NCBI GenBank assembly: GCA_016196925.1
Contig: JACPWS010000003.1
Location: forward strand, 1-64,000
From: Burkholderiales bacterium
GTDB taxonomy: Bacteria; Pseudomonadota; Gammaproteobacteria; Burkholderiales; Burkholderiaceae_D
Direction of reading: 5' to 3'
DNA length: 64,000 bases
The notes under the pieces are model-generated. The model searched no databases. It saw only the letters and a list, made by a program, of their open reading frames with translations, and was not told where the DNA came from. Each line of letters begins with the position of its first letter. Position 1 is the first letter of the stretch. Shown here in pieces: positions 27,676 through 35,410 of this stretch. A program made the translations under genes and the position numbers.

Positions 27676-27900
27676 GTTAGAGCTGGTCAGGGGAGAATGG
27701 GGGCATTATAACAAGTTGTAGCGCTACCCAATAGCCGGCACGCGGCACGCGCAGTGCGTGCTTGCGGTAACGGTATTTTTTAATAAAAATTACCGGCGCC
27801 TGAATGCATGGAGCAACAAAAAAATTGGATAAAATGCCCACGACTCGCTGGCTTCACGGCGCAGCAACTTCGTACTTTGCTTACCACCAGGAAAAATACC

Positions 27901-28692
27901 ATGGCTATGGACGTAATTGACTACCAGATTTTTGGCGACGACATGCAGTTTGTTGAAATCGAACTCGATCCGCGCGAAGCGGTCGTCGGCGAGGCCGGCA
28001 CCATGTTTTACATGGAAGACGAGATCCAGATGGAAACCGTGTTCGGCGACGGTTCGGCCGGACAGAGCGGCTTGCTCGGCAAATTGCTGGGCGCCGGCAA
28101 GCGTCTGGTGACCGGCGAATCGCTGTTTACCACCGTGTTCATGAACGGCGGCCGCGGCCGGCGCAAGGTGGCGTTCGGGGCCGCCTATCCGGGAAAAATC
28201 ATTCCCATGCATTTAGGTGAGATGGGCGGCACTTTGCTGTGCCAGAAAGATGCTTTCCTGTGCGCCGCGAAAGGCGTTTCTCTGGGAATCGCGTTTCAGA
28301 AAAAACTCGGCGCCGGTTTCTTCGGCGGCGAAGGCTTCATCTTGCAAAAACTCGAAGGCGATGGTCTGGCCTTCATCCACGCCGGCGGCGCGATCATAGA
28401 AAAGACCTTACAGCCCGGCGAAACGCTGCGCGTCGATACCGGTTGCGTGGTGGCGTTCACCAGCCAGATCGATTTCGATATCCAGTTCGTCGGCAGCGTC
28501 AAGACTGCCTTGTTCGGCGGCGAAGGCATGTTCTTCGCCACGTTGCGCGGTCCGGGCCAGGTCTGGCTGCAGTCGCTGCCGCTGGCCCGCCTGGCGAACC
28601 GCATCGTCGGCGCCTCCAAGATCGGCGGTAGCAAGGGCGGCGAGCAAGGCTCGGTGCTGGGCGGCCTCGGCAACCTGTTTGAAGAGGAATGA
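27901..28692 (+). CDS. AIM24 / TIGR00266 family protein
   Basis: A 263-residue protein of the AIM24 family, a beta-rich fold found across bacteria and mitochondria with no settled function. It is rich in glycine and has the typical turns [35 protein letters not shown] and [21 protein letters not shown], and the late segment [20 protein letters not shown]. The ATG at 27901 gives the standard N-terminus [16 protein letters not shown]; an in-frame upstream ATG at 27808 would add 31 unrelated residues. No signal peptide or membrane helix, so probably cytoplasmic. It stands alone between divergent and convergent neighbours. Confidence 0.88.
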   Translation: MAMDVIDYQIFGDDMQFVEIELDPREAVVGEAGTMFYMEDEIQMETVFGDGSAGQSGLLGKLLGAGKRLVTGESLFTTVFMNGGRGRRKVAFGAAYPGKIIPMHLGEMGGTLLCQKDAFLCAAKGVSLGIAFQKKLGAGFFGGEGFILQKLEGDGLAFIHAGGAIIEKTLQPGETLRVDTGCVVAFTSQIDFDIQFVGSVKTALFGGEGMFFATLRGPGQVWLQSLPLARLANRIVGASKIGGSKGGEQGSVLGGLGNLFEEE

Positions 28693-28704
28693 GACGAAGC
28701 CGCG

Positions 28705-29445
28705 TTAAGGCTGTTTTGCCGCGGCGAGTATGCGGGCCAGCGCGGCATTGATGCTGCGCATGGTCGCCGGGGCGACATCCTTGCTGCAGACGATATAACG
28801 GTTCAAGCCCTTGGGCATGTCGCTCAGGCGCAATTCGACGATCTCGCGCATGTTGCCGTTCTTGCCGTGCAGGTAAGTCCAATCGTCGGTGTCGATAAAC
28901 ATGTAGTCGGCGCGCCTGGCCTGCACCATGCGCGCCATGACCATGGGCGCGACGGCATCGCGCTCGATGTGGTTGCGCGCTTGCCCGATCAGCGCATCGA
29001 GTTCCGGGCCGTAGGAGACGTTGTCGACCAGGCCCAGGGTCAGGCTGGGATCGGCCAACAGGCTCAGCAGCGATTTGTGTTGCGCGATTCTGGCTTGCGC
29101 GGCGATATTGAGCAGCACCGTATGCGGCGGATCGGTATGGAAGACGGCGCTGTATTGGGCGATCTTTTCCCGCTCGGCCAGATGGTACCAGCCGATAGAA
29201 CAATAATTCGCGGTACCGCCCGAAAAATTGGCCCAGATGCGCTTGGCCGGTTCTTCGACAAAGCGAACCGGAACGTTCGCTTCGGCAAAGACTCGCCTGG
29301 CGCGCTCGAGCAGCAAACCCTTTTCTTCGCCGTTTTCCAGGTATTGCAGCGGCGGTTTGTTGCGCCAGGCAACGGTCAGCGGCGCCGGCGCAGCGCCGGC
29401 GATTTGGCAAGAGAGTAAAACGATCAGTAGCAGATATTTGTCCAT
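28705..29445 (-). CDS. periplasmic solute-binding protein, amino-acid type (orphan)
   Basis: A 246-residue extracellular solute-binding protein of the SBP_bac_3 kind. A signal peptide (MDKYLLLIVLLSCQIAGA) is followed by PLTVAWRNKPPLQYLENGEE, GLLLERARRVFAEANVPVRF and EEPAKRIWANFSGGTANYCS, the first lobe, and SLTLGLVDNVSYGPELDALI in the second. Relatives without permease or ATPase partners are common in betaproteobacteria and often have unknown ligands. The ATG at 29445 is taken because the codons before it (from a TTG at 29457) do not extend the signal peptide usefully. It converges on the AIM24 gene, 12 bp away. Confidence 0.8.
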   Translation of the reverse strand: MDKYLLLIVLLSCQIAGAAPAPLTVAWRNKPPLQYLENGEEKGLLLERARRVFAEANVPVRFVEEPAKRIWANFSGGTANYCSIGWYHLAEREKIAQYSAVFHTDPPHTVLLNIAAQARIAQHKSLLSLLADPSLTLGLVDNVSYGPELDALIGQARNHIERDAVAPMVMARMVQARRADYMFIDTDDWTYLHGKNGNMREIVELRLSDMPKGLNRYIVCSKDVAPATMRSINAALARILAAAKQP

Positions 29446-29568
29446 GGCCGCTGTCAAAATCAGACTTGTTACTTTCCGGACGACGATGGGTCAAGCTTGC
29501 GCGATTTCTATCGTTACGTCCACTTCAATTGCAGAAAATTTCCTGTGAAATTCAGTTGTAAGCTTCAT

Positions 29569-29596
29569 TTGCGCTTTGCTCCAAATTTGCTATAAC
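29569..29596 (+). promoter_or_regulatory. sigma-70-like promoter of DUF1269 gene 1
   Basis: TTGCGC (29569-29574), a 16-bp spacer and TATAAC (29591-29596). The block TTTGCTATAACGAAATA closely matches CTTGCTATAACTAAGTA upstream of the paralogous gene at 30569, with the same spacing to the -35. Confidence 0.55.
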
Positions 29597-29604
29597 GAAA
29601 TAGC

Positions 29605-29717
29605 AGGCAGTTGCGTATACCGTCGTTGTTCCGGTTCCGGATTGGCGATGCTTGCTGTCTATCCCCTGACCGTTCGCCGGTCACCGCGATTCCGCGAATA
29701 TGTGTGCGCAACTGCCT
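29605..29717 (+). promoter_or_regulatory. leader with long-range stem before DUF1269 gene 1
   Basis: The roughly 150-nt untranslated leader between the predicted promoter and the start at 29752 carries AGGCAGTTGCG (29605-29615) and its exact complement CGCAACTGCCT (29707-29717). An RNA stem could close a 91-nt domain just upstream of the AAGGAGG ribosome binding site. A weaker counterpart is found at 30450-30535 before the paralogue. A cis-acting RNA element is a hypothesis. Confidence 0.4.
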
Positions 29718-29751
29718 CAAGGGTACTGTTATCCAACCCAAGGAGGTCATC

Positions 29752-30264
29752 ATGAGACGCAGACTTTATTTCATGTTGCCTGACGTTCCCAGCGCCAGGT
29801 CTATGCTGGATGAGTTATTGCTCGCACGCATAGACGAGCGGCACATGCATTTTTGTGCGAAGGAAGGCGCGCTGCCGGCCGATATGCCGGAAGCGAATTT
29901 TTTACAGAAAACCGATCTTGTCCATGGAGCGGAAATCGGTATGTTGATCGGCGGCCTTTCCGGTTTGCTGGCAGGCAGCCTGTTGCTGATCTTCCCGCCG
30001 GAAGGCATAGAGTTGCGCATGCTGGCTTTGCTGGTGTCCGGTATCGGCGGTGCCCTGTTCGGTACCTGGGCGTCCGGCATGGCGGCGGCAGCGATACCGA
30101 GTTCCCGCCTGAAACCGTTCAACGAGCGCATCGAGCGCGGTCAGGTTTTGTTGATGGTCGATGTGCCTTTCCGCCGGGTCTCTGAAATCGAGGCCATGAT
30201 CGCCAAGCGCCATCCCGAAGTCAGTTTCGGCGGCGTGGAACCGCATATCCCGGCTTTCCCATAA
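29752..30264 (+). CDS. DUF1269-type membrane protein, paralogue 1
   Basis: A 170-residue protein: an N-terminal cytoplasmic segment (RRLYFMLPDVPSARSMLDEL, then RHMHFCAKEG), two adjoining membrane helices at about residues 63-82 and 88-108 (GMLIGGLSGLLAGSLLLIFP; LLVSGIGGALFGTWASGMAA), and a C-terminal soluble part with VLLMVDVPFRRVSEIEAMI and a PHIPAFP end. The ATG at 29752 has a near-perfect AAGGAGG site. It matches the gene at 30569 over its whole length, so the two arose by tandem duplication. Family function is unknown; glycine-zipper-like helices suggest oligomers in the inner membrane. Confidence 0.85.
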   Translation: MRRRLYFMLPDVPSARSMLDELLLARIDERHMHFCAKEGALPADMPEANFLQKTDLVHGAEIGMLIGGLSGLLAGSLLLIFPPEGIELRMLALLVSGIGGALFGTWASGMAAAAIPSSRLKPFNERIERGQVLLMVDVPFRRVSEIEAMIAKRHPEVSFGGVEPHIPAFP

Positions 30265-30282
30265 GGCGGGACTCTCTGCAAC

Positions 30283-30313
30283 ATGCCGGCCGCTCGCGCT
30301 GCCGGCATTTTTT
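30283..30313 (+). terminator. rho-independent terminator after DUF1269 gene 1
   Basis: ATGCCGGC (30283-30290) and GCCGGCAT (30301-30308) form an 8-bp stem with a 10-nt loop, followed by a run of T residues to 30313. It separates the two paralogues, which therefore have their own promoters. Confidence 0.85.
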
Positions 30314-30374
30314 TATTTTGATTGCGCCGTTTTTGCATGGCAATCGGCGCGCGGCGTCTCATAGCTTAGCGTGT

Positions 30375-30402
30375 TTGTATATCGCCGGGAACTTGCTATA
30401 AC
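30375..30402 (+). promoter_or_regulatory. sigma-70-like promoter of DUF1269 gene 2
   Basis: TTGTAT (30375-30380), a 16-bp spacer and TATAAC (30397-30402). The same -10 context as the promoter at 29569. The 304-bp gap between the two DUF1269 genes holds the terminator, this promoter and the leader. Confidence 0.55.
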
Positions 30403-30449
30403 TAAGTAAAGGGCTGCAATGCCGTAGCGTGGATTGCGGTTCCCCGGGA

Positions 30450-30535
30450 AGGCAGTCGCAGCTTCTGGCGCTGTTGCCTGAATCCGCAGTGCATAGGAGG
30501 CCGGTGCTTGCATCCGGCCGTTGCACGGACTGCCT
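30450..30535 (+). promoter_or_regulatory. leader with long-range pairing before DUF1269 gene 2
   Basis: AGGCAGTC (30450-30457) and GACTGCCT (30528-30535) are complementary and 70 nt apart. Their core AGGCAGT/ACTGCCT is the same as in the leader of paralogue 1, though most of the loop differs. This suggests retained RNA structure, or retained sequence from the duplication. Confidence 0.35.
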
Positions 30536-30568
30536 GTCGTCCATGGTCAGAGTGCGGAGGAGCTTATC

Positions 30569-31081
30569 ATGCGTTACAGACTGTATTTCATGTTGCCTGA
30601 TGTCGCCAGCGCCAGAGCCATGTTGGACGAATTGTTGCTGGCCAGGATAGAAGAGCGCCGTATACGCTTCTGCGCAAAAGAGGGCAGTTTGCCTGCCGGG
30701 ATGCCGGAAATTAATTCCATCCACAAAACCGACATGGTGCATGGCGTGGAAAGGGGCATTCTGGTCGGCGGCGTTTCCGGTTTAATTGCCGGCGGCTTGC
30801 TGTTTTTTTTCCCGCTCGATGTCATGTTATGGCGAGCGCTGGCGATGCTGGCCTTGGGCGTGGCCGGCGCCTTGATCGGTTCCTGGATCGACGGCAAGGC
30901 GGCGGCCACCATCCCCAATTCGCGGTTGCAGCCGTTCCGCGCCGGCATCGCCGACGGGCAGGTATTGCTGATGGTAGATGTGCCTTTCCGGCGCGTGACC
31001 GAGATCGAAGAGATGATCGCCAAACGTCATCCAGAAATACGTTGCGGCGGGATGGAACACCACATTCCGGTCTTGTCCTGA
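30569..31081 (+). CDS. DUF1269-type membrane protein, paralogue 2
   Basis: A 170-residue tandem paralogue of the gene at 29752, with the same length and architecture: RYRLYFMLPDVASARAMLDE, RRIRFCAKEGSLPAGMPE, two membrane helices (ILVGGVSGLIAGGLLFFFP and LAMLALGVAGALIGSWID), then VLLMVDVPFRRVTEIEEMIA and HHIPVLS. CGGAGGA lies 7 bp before the ATG. The two proteins differ mainly in the helices and the C-terminal tail. Having both kept, each with its own promoter and a terminator between them, suggests separate regulation rather than simple dosage. Function unknown. Confidence 0.85.
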   Translation: MRYRLYFMLPDVASARAMLDELLLARIEERRIRFCAKEGSLPAGMPEINSIHKTDMVHGVERGILVGGVSGLIAGGLLFFFPLDVMLWRALAMLALGVAGALIGSWIDGKAAATIPNSRLQPFRAGIADGQVLLMVDVPFRRVTEIEEMIAKRHPEIRCGGMEHHIPVLS

Positions 31082-31150
31082 TTTTTGCCAGGTAAACCCG
31101 GTGCTGTCGCCAAATCTGTTTACAATTGCTGGTTTTTAGGCAATGTTTTC

Positions 31151-31888
31151 ATGATGACAGAAGCAGCACTGGAGTTGGTTGATCTGTGCAAAAATTTCGG
31201 CCGTCCGGCCGTCGACCACCTGAACTTGCGCGTCCGGCGCGGCGAGCTATATGCCTTGCTGGGGCCGAACGGCGCCGGTAAGACCACGACCTTGCGCATG
31301 GTGGCTGGCTTGTTGCTCCCCGATGGCGGCGCGATACGCGTACTCGGCGCCGATCTGGCCGGCGATCCCGCCGCCGCTAAGCAAAAGCTGGCGTATCTGC
31401 CGGACGATCCCATGTTGTACAACAAACTCAAGCCCTTCGAGTATCTGGAATTCGTCGCCGGCTTATGGGGCGTCGCTCCCGCCGTGGCCGAAGCGCGCGC
31501 GCGTGAATTGCTGGAATGGCTGGCTCTGGCGCAATACGCAGACGAACTGACCGAAGGTTTTTCGCGCGGCATGAGACAAAAGCTGGCGCTGGCCGGGGCC
31601 CTGATCCACGACCCGGAATTGATCATCCTCGATGAACCGCTGACCGGACTCGATGCGGCCGCGGCACGCCAGGTCAAGGATGTGTTGTTGCAACACGTGC
31701 AGCGCGGCGGCACCGTCATCCTCACCACCCATATCCTGGACGTGGCCGAACGCCTGGCCGAAAGGATAGGCATCATCCAGCACGGCAAGCTGATTGCCGA
31801 AGGCACGCTGGAAGAATTGCGCGGCCAGACCGGCGCCGGCGCGGCGACGCTGGAAGATGTGTTCCTGCAATTGACGGAGGCGGCATGA
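31151..31888 (+). CDS. ABC transporter ATP-binding protein
   Basis: ATPase of an ABC-2-like exporter. The 245 residues contain Walker A GPNGAGKTT near residue 43, Q-loop region AYLPDDPMLYNKLKP, signature FSRGMRQKLALAGAL near 138, Walker B ELIILDEPLTGLD and the H-loop TTHILD. The ATG at 31151 (ATGATG) is chosen since upstream codons do not belong to the domain. It overlaps the permease gene by 4 bp (ATGA), so the two form an exporter unit. The substrate cannot be told from sequence. Confidence 0.9.
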   Translation: MMTEAALELVDLCKNFGRPAVDHLNLRVRRGELYALLGPNGAGKTTTLRMVAGLLLPDGGAIRVLGADLAGDPAAAKQKLAYLPDDPMLYNKLKPFEYLEFVAGLWGVAPAVAEARARELLEWLALAQYADELTEGFSRGMRQKLALAGALIHDPELIILDEPLTGLDAAAARQVKDVLLQHVQRGGTVILTTHILDVAERLAERIGIIQHGKLIAEGTLEELRGQTGAGAATLEDVFLQLTEAA

Positions 31889-33435
31889 TGGCGCGCCTGT
31901 TTCGCTTCAAAGTGGGCAGCGCCGCCTGGCTGCTGCGCCATGAATGCCGGCTGTTTTTTTATGACATGGGCGACGACAAGGGCGGCAAGCAACCGCAGCG
32001 CGGCATGCCTTACCCGGGCATGGCCCTGATCGCCTTCGTCCTGGCCGCGATCCATTTCGGCGTCTGGCAAGTCATGCATGGCTTGCCGCCGCTGCATGCA
32101 GAGCCGCCGGCCACGATACTGATGGGGGGCGGACTGGCGCTGGCGGTGGTGTTCAGCCTGATGCTGTCGCTGGCCCTGAACCGCAGCGTGAAAGCGCTGT
32201 TCGAGCGCGGCGACCTGGATCTGCTGTTGTCTTCGCCGATGTCTGCGCACACCATCTTCGGCGTGCGCCTGGCCGGCATCGTGTTCGGCGTGGCCCTGCT
32301 GTTTTTATTGTTCCTGACGCCGTTCGCCCACATCGGCTTGCTGCTCGGGCAGCCGCGCTGGCTGGGCGTCTATCCGGCGCTGATCGCGCTGGCCAGTCTG
32401 GCTTCGGCGCTGGCGATGTTGCTGACGCTAGTTCTGGTTCGCTGGCTGGGGTTGCGCCGCACCCGGACGGCGGCGCAGTTATTGGGCGCACTGAGCGGCG
32501 CCGCCTTATTCCTGGCGTCGCAATTGTTCGGCAATTTCGGCCATGAGTGGCGCGTACTGGCCTTCGCTTACCTGCAACCGTGGTTTCAGGAGGGCGCGCC
32601 GTTCGGCCCCACTAGCCTGGTCTGGTTGCCGGCGCGCGCCGTATTCGGCTCGCTGCCGGCCGGTCTGGTTTTGCTCGCCGCCAGCCTGGCTGCTTGCTGG
32701 CTGGTGGCGCGCTTTACCCACGATTTTTTTGTGCGCGGCGTGCAACAGGCCGGCGGCGTGAGCGGCGCCCCCATCGTCGCGGGCCGCCCGGCGGCGCTGC
32801 AATTCCGTTTCCGGGGCGGCGTCTGGCGCACTATCCTGTTCAAGGAATGGCGCCTGATCGCGCGCGATACGCAGCTGATTTCCCAGCTTGCACTGCAATT
32901 GCTGTATATGTTGCCGCTGTTTTTTGTGGTAATCAAAGGCCGGGCGATGTTGCCCGGCATGGCTGCCGGCATGAGCTTTCTGGCCGCCTCGCTGGCCGGT
33001 TCGCTGATCTGGATTATCGTGGCGGCCGAAGATGCGCCGGACTTGCTGCGGGCGGCGCCGCTCCGGCCGGCACGGATCACGCAAATCAAATTGCTGGCCG
33101 GCGTGTTGCCGGCGGCCGCCTTGATCGCGCCGGTATTGATCTGGCTGAGCCTGCACCAGACCTGGCTGGCTTTCTGCATGTCGCTGACTTGCCTGGCTGC
33201 GATGAGCAGCGCGGCCCTGATACAGCTGTGGCAAGGCAAGCCCGGCGTACGCAGCCAGTTCAATAAACGCGGACAGAGCCAGCTGAAGGCCGGCCTGATC
33301 GAAGCGCTCAGCAGTTTCAGCTGGGCCGGCACGCTGTATCTTGGTCAGCAAGGTCAAGTCTGGGGCTGGGCGACCCTGGCGACCGCCTTGGCGACGCTGG
33401 GCCTGGCGTGGCTCTTGCGCATAGAAAGCAGCTAG
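31885..33435 (+). CDS. ABC transporter permease
   Basis: A 516-residue integral membrane protein with about ten to twelve hydrophobic segments, the first near residues 48-66 and 75-95 and the last near 490-512. It has two similar halves with RGDLDLLLSSPMSAHTIFGV and EDAPDLLRAAPLRPARITQI, the coupling regions that touch the ATPase. This matches large export-type permeases that pair with one ATPase. The translational coupling to the ATPase gene is visible. No accessory protein is next to it. The 223-bp gap that follows shows no gene. Confidence 0.85.
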   Translation: MMARLFRFKVGSAAWLLRHECRLFFYDMGDDKGGKQPQRGMPYPGMALIAFVLAAIHFGVWQVMHGLPPLHAEPPATILMGGGLALAVVFSLMLSLALNRSVKALFERGDLDLLLSSPMSAHTIFGVRLAGIVFGVALLFLLFLTPFAHIGLLLGQPRWLGVYPALIALASLASALAMLLTLVLVRWLGLRRTRTAAQLLGALSGAALFLASQLFGNFGHEWRVLAFAYLQPWFQEGAPFGPTSLVWLPARAVFGSLPAGLVLLAASLAACWLVARFTHDFFVRGVQQAGGVSGAPIVAGRPAALQFRFRGGVWRTILFKEWRLIARDTQLISQLALQLLYMLPLFFVVIKGRAMLPGMAAGMSFLAASLAGSLIWIIVAAEDAPDLLRAAPLRPARITQIKLLAGVLPAAALIAPVLIWLSLHQTWLAFCMSLTCLAAMSSAALIQLWQGKPGVRSQFNKRGQSQLKAGLIEALSSFSWAGTLYLGQQGQVWGWATLATALATLGLAWLLRIESS

Positions 33436-33658
33436 TGGTCTGCAATGACAGAACCGACAAAGCTGGTCTTCTCGCCCCCGGCGCGTTTGCTTGTTGTTGC
33501 CTTTGGATAACAGTGATGACGGATTTGCAAAAAAATCCTGATTTTTAGGCAAAAAACTTGCATGAGGCGGTAATTCGTACAAAAATGAAGTTTGGGTCTC
33601 CGGGCGTTTTTTTGCCTTGGGGCTAAGCTTCTCTTTTTCTGCCAGCGGAGCGTCTGCG

Positions 33659-34162
33659 ATGATGACCGTGCCTATCGTGATTGAATTCGAAGCATCGGGT
33701 TTCGGCAAGGGTAGTTACCCGATAGAAGTGGGCTTTTCTCAAAGACACGGGGAAGGCTGGTGTACGCTGATACGGCCGGAGCAGGATTGGCAGCAATGGG
33801 ATAGTCAGACCGCCGCCCTGCATCATATCCCGCGCGAAGTCTTGATAGAGCGCGGTAAATCTCCCGTGCATGTCGCCGAACATTTAAACAGCACGCTCAA
33901 CGGCCACACCGTCTATACCGATGGCTGGACGCACGATTATGTGTGGATGGCGCAACTGTACGACGTTGCAGAGAAAGTGCCGAGTTTCAAACTCGCGGAT
34001 TTGCGCGAAATCATTTCTCCGGAGCAAGAGCGTCTCTGGTTCGCGACCAAAGTCAAGATATTGGAAGACTTGAGCGTCACCCGGCACCGCGCCAGCAGCG
34101 ACGCCCGCGTACTGCAACTGACCTGGTTGCGTACTTACGATGCGACCCGCAGCTGGCATTGA
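33659..34162 (+). CDS. DnaQ-like 3'-5' exonuclease-fold protein
   Basis: A 167-residue protein of the DEDD exonuclease superfamily. Motif I reads IVIEFEASGFGKGSYPIEVG; the usual first Asp is replaced by Glu (EFE instead of DxE). Motif II is in TDGWTHDYVWM with the Asp, and motif III is HRASSDARVL, with the H-x4-D pair of DEDDh enzymes. So the catalytic set is nearly whole, but the substitution might lower activity. Start at 33659 (ATGATG); a longer frame begins upstream without a better site. Probably acts on RNA or DNA ends in the cytoplasm. Exact substrate unknown. Confidence 0.8.
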   Translation: MMTVPIVIEFEASGFGKGSYPIEVGFSQRHGEGWCTLIRPEQDWQQWDSQTAALHHIPREVLIERGKSPVHVAEHLNSTLNGHTVYTDGWTHDYVWMAQLYDVAEKVPSFKLADLREIISPEQERLWFATKVKILEDLSVTRHRASSDARVLQLTWLRTYDATRSWH

Positions 34163-34264
34163 GCGTCATCAAAAACACCGATCGCTCCCGGCCTGACGCC
34201 GGGCGGGGTAACGCATGCGGCGCCAATTGCGCCCGCAGATGCTGAAAAATAACCGGAGATCCGC

Positions 34265-35395
34265 TTGTCGAAGAAATTTCTGCTGCGCACCCTCATCGTT
34301 TTCCTCGCCATGCTGGGCCTTAGCCTGGCGTATTTGCTGCTGGCGCCGGTGCCGGTCAATCCGGTTGCCTGGCAGGCAACGCCATTCAGCGGGTATGCGC
34401 CGCCTCATGCCAGAAATGAAAAGCTGGCGTCCTTGCGGACGATATCGATAGGCGACGAACAGGGGCCGGAACATATTGCCATAGCGCCGGACGGCAGATT
34501 GTATGTGGCGGTCGCTTCCGGTGCGATCTTGCGCATGCAGCCGGACGGCAGCCAGCGCGAAGTGTGGCTCAACAGCGGTGGGCGGGTACTCGGTTTTGCG
34601 TTCGATGCGGTTGGCAACATGATCGCCGCCGATGCCATGCGCGGCTTATTGGCGATCAGCGCGCAGCGCGAGATCAGGGTATTGGCCGACCGCGTCGGAC
34701 AGACGCCGATACGCTATGCCAACGCCGTCGTCGTCGCCAGGAGCGGCAAAATCTATTTCACCGATGCGAGCCAGCGTTTCGGCGCCCGGGAATTCGGCGG
34801 TACTTTTCAGGCCAGCGTGCTGGACATCGTCGAACATTCTTCCACCGGGCGGGTGCTGGAATACGACCCGGCCAGCCGGCAAACGCGCGTGCTGGCTGGC
34901 GGCCTGTGTTTCGCCAACGGCATAGCGCTGAGCGCCGATGAGCGCGATCTGCTGGTCAGCGAGACCGGCGAATACCGGGTCTGGAAGATCGCGCTCGCGG
35001 CGCATGAGCTGAACCTGAAGCGCAAAACCGACCCGGCACTGGCACGCCTGGTACTCAAGGATTTGCCCGGCTACCCGGATAACCTGATGCGCGGCCGGGA
35101 CGGCCGCGTCTGGCTCGGCCTGGCCAAGCCGCGCGGCGCGGCGCTCGACCAGATGGCGGATCAGCCGTGGCTGCGCAACCTGAGCTTGCGTTTGCCGCGC
35201 ACCTTCTGGCCGGTGCCGCCGGCTTACGGGCATGTGATCGCTTTCGCTGAAAACGGTAAAATACAGGCCGACTTGCAAGACCCTTCTGGCCTCTATCCGG
35301 AAACCACAGGCGTGACCGAAACCGCCGACAGGCTGTATATACACAGCTTGCACGCCCACGGCATAGGATGGATGCCGAATAGTTTCAGCCATTAG
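34265..35395 (+). CDS. SMP-30/strictosidine-synthase-like beta-propeller protein
   Basis: A 376-residue protein with one N-terminal membrane anchor or signal (LLRTLIVFLAMLGLSLAYLLL) followed by a six-bladed propeller: GPEHIAIAPDGRLYVAVASG, GFAFDAVGNMIAADAMRGL, YFTDASQRFG, FANGIALSADERDLLVSETG, GYPDNLMRGRDGRVWLGLA. These match SMP-30/strictosidine synthase-like proteins, which include lactonases and other hydrolases with a central calcium. The start is a TTG at 34265 with GGAG 6 bp upstream. The propeller would face the periplasm. Substrate unknown. It is 15 bp from the TPR-GGDEF gene. Confidence 0.85.
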   Translation: MSKKFLLRTLIVFLAMLGLSLAYLLLAPVPVNPVAWQATPFSGYAPPHARNEKLASLRTISIGDEQGPEHIAIAPDGRLYVAVASGAILRMQPDGSQREVWLNSGGRVLGFAFDAVGNMIAADAMRGLLAISAQREIRVLADRVGQTPIRYANAVVVARSGKIYFTDASQRFGAREFGGTFQASVLDIVEHSSTGRVLEYDPASRQTRVLAGGLCFANGIALSADERDLLVSETGEYRVWKIALAAHELNLKRKTDPALARLVLKDLPGYPDNLMRGRDGRVWLGLAKPRGAALDQMADQPWLRNLSLRLPRTFWPVPPAYGHVIAFAENGKIQADLQDPSGLYPETTGVTETADRLYIHSLHAHGIGWMPNSFSH

Positions 35396-35410
35396 CCGGA
35401 GCATACCCTG

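Noticed and set aside
33436-33658. Terminator or small RNA in the A/T-rich gap after the ABC permease
   Set aside because: The A- and T-runs do not combine with a stable stem, and no promoter-like pair with sensible spacing stands out.
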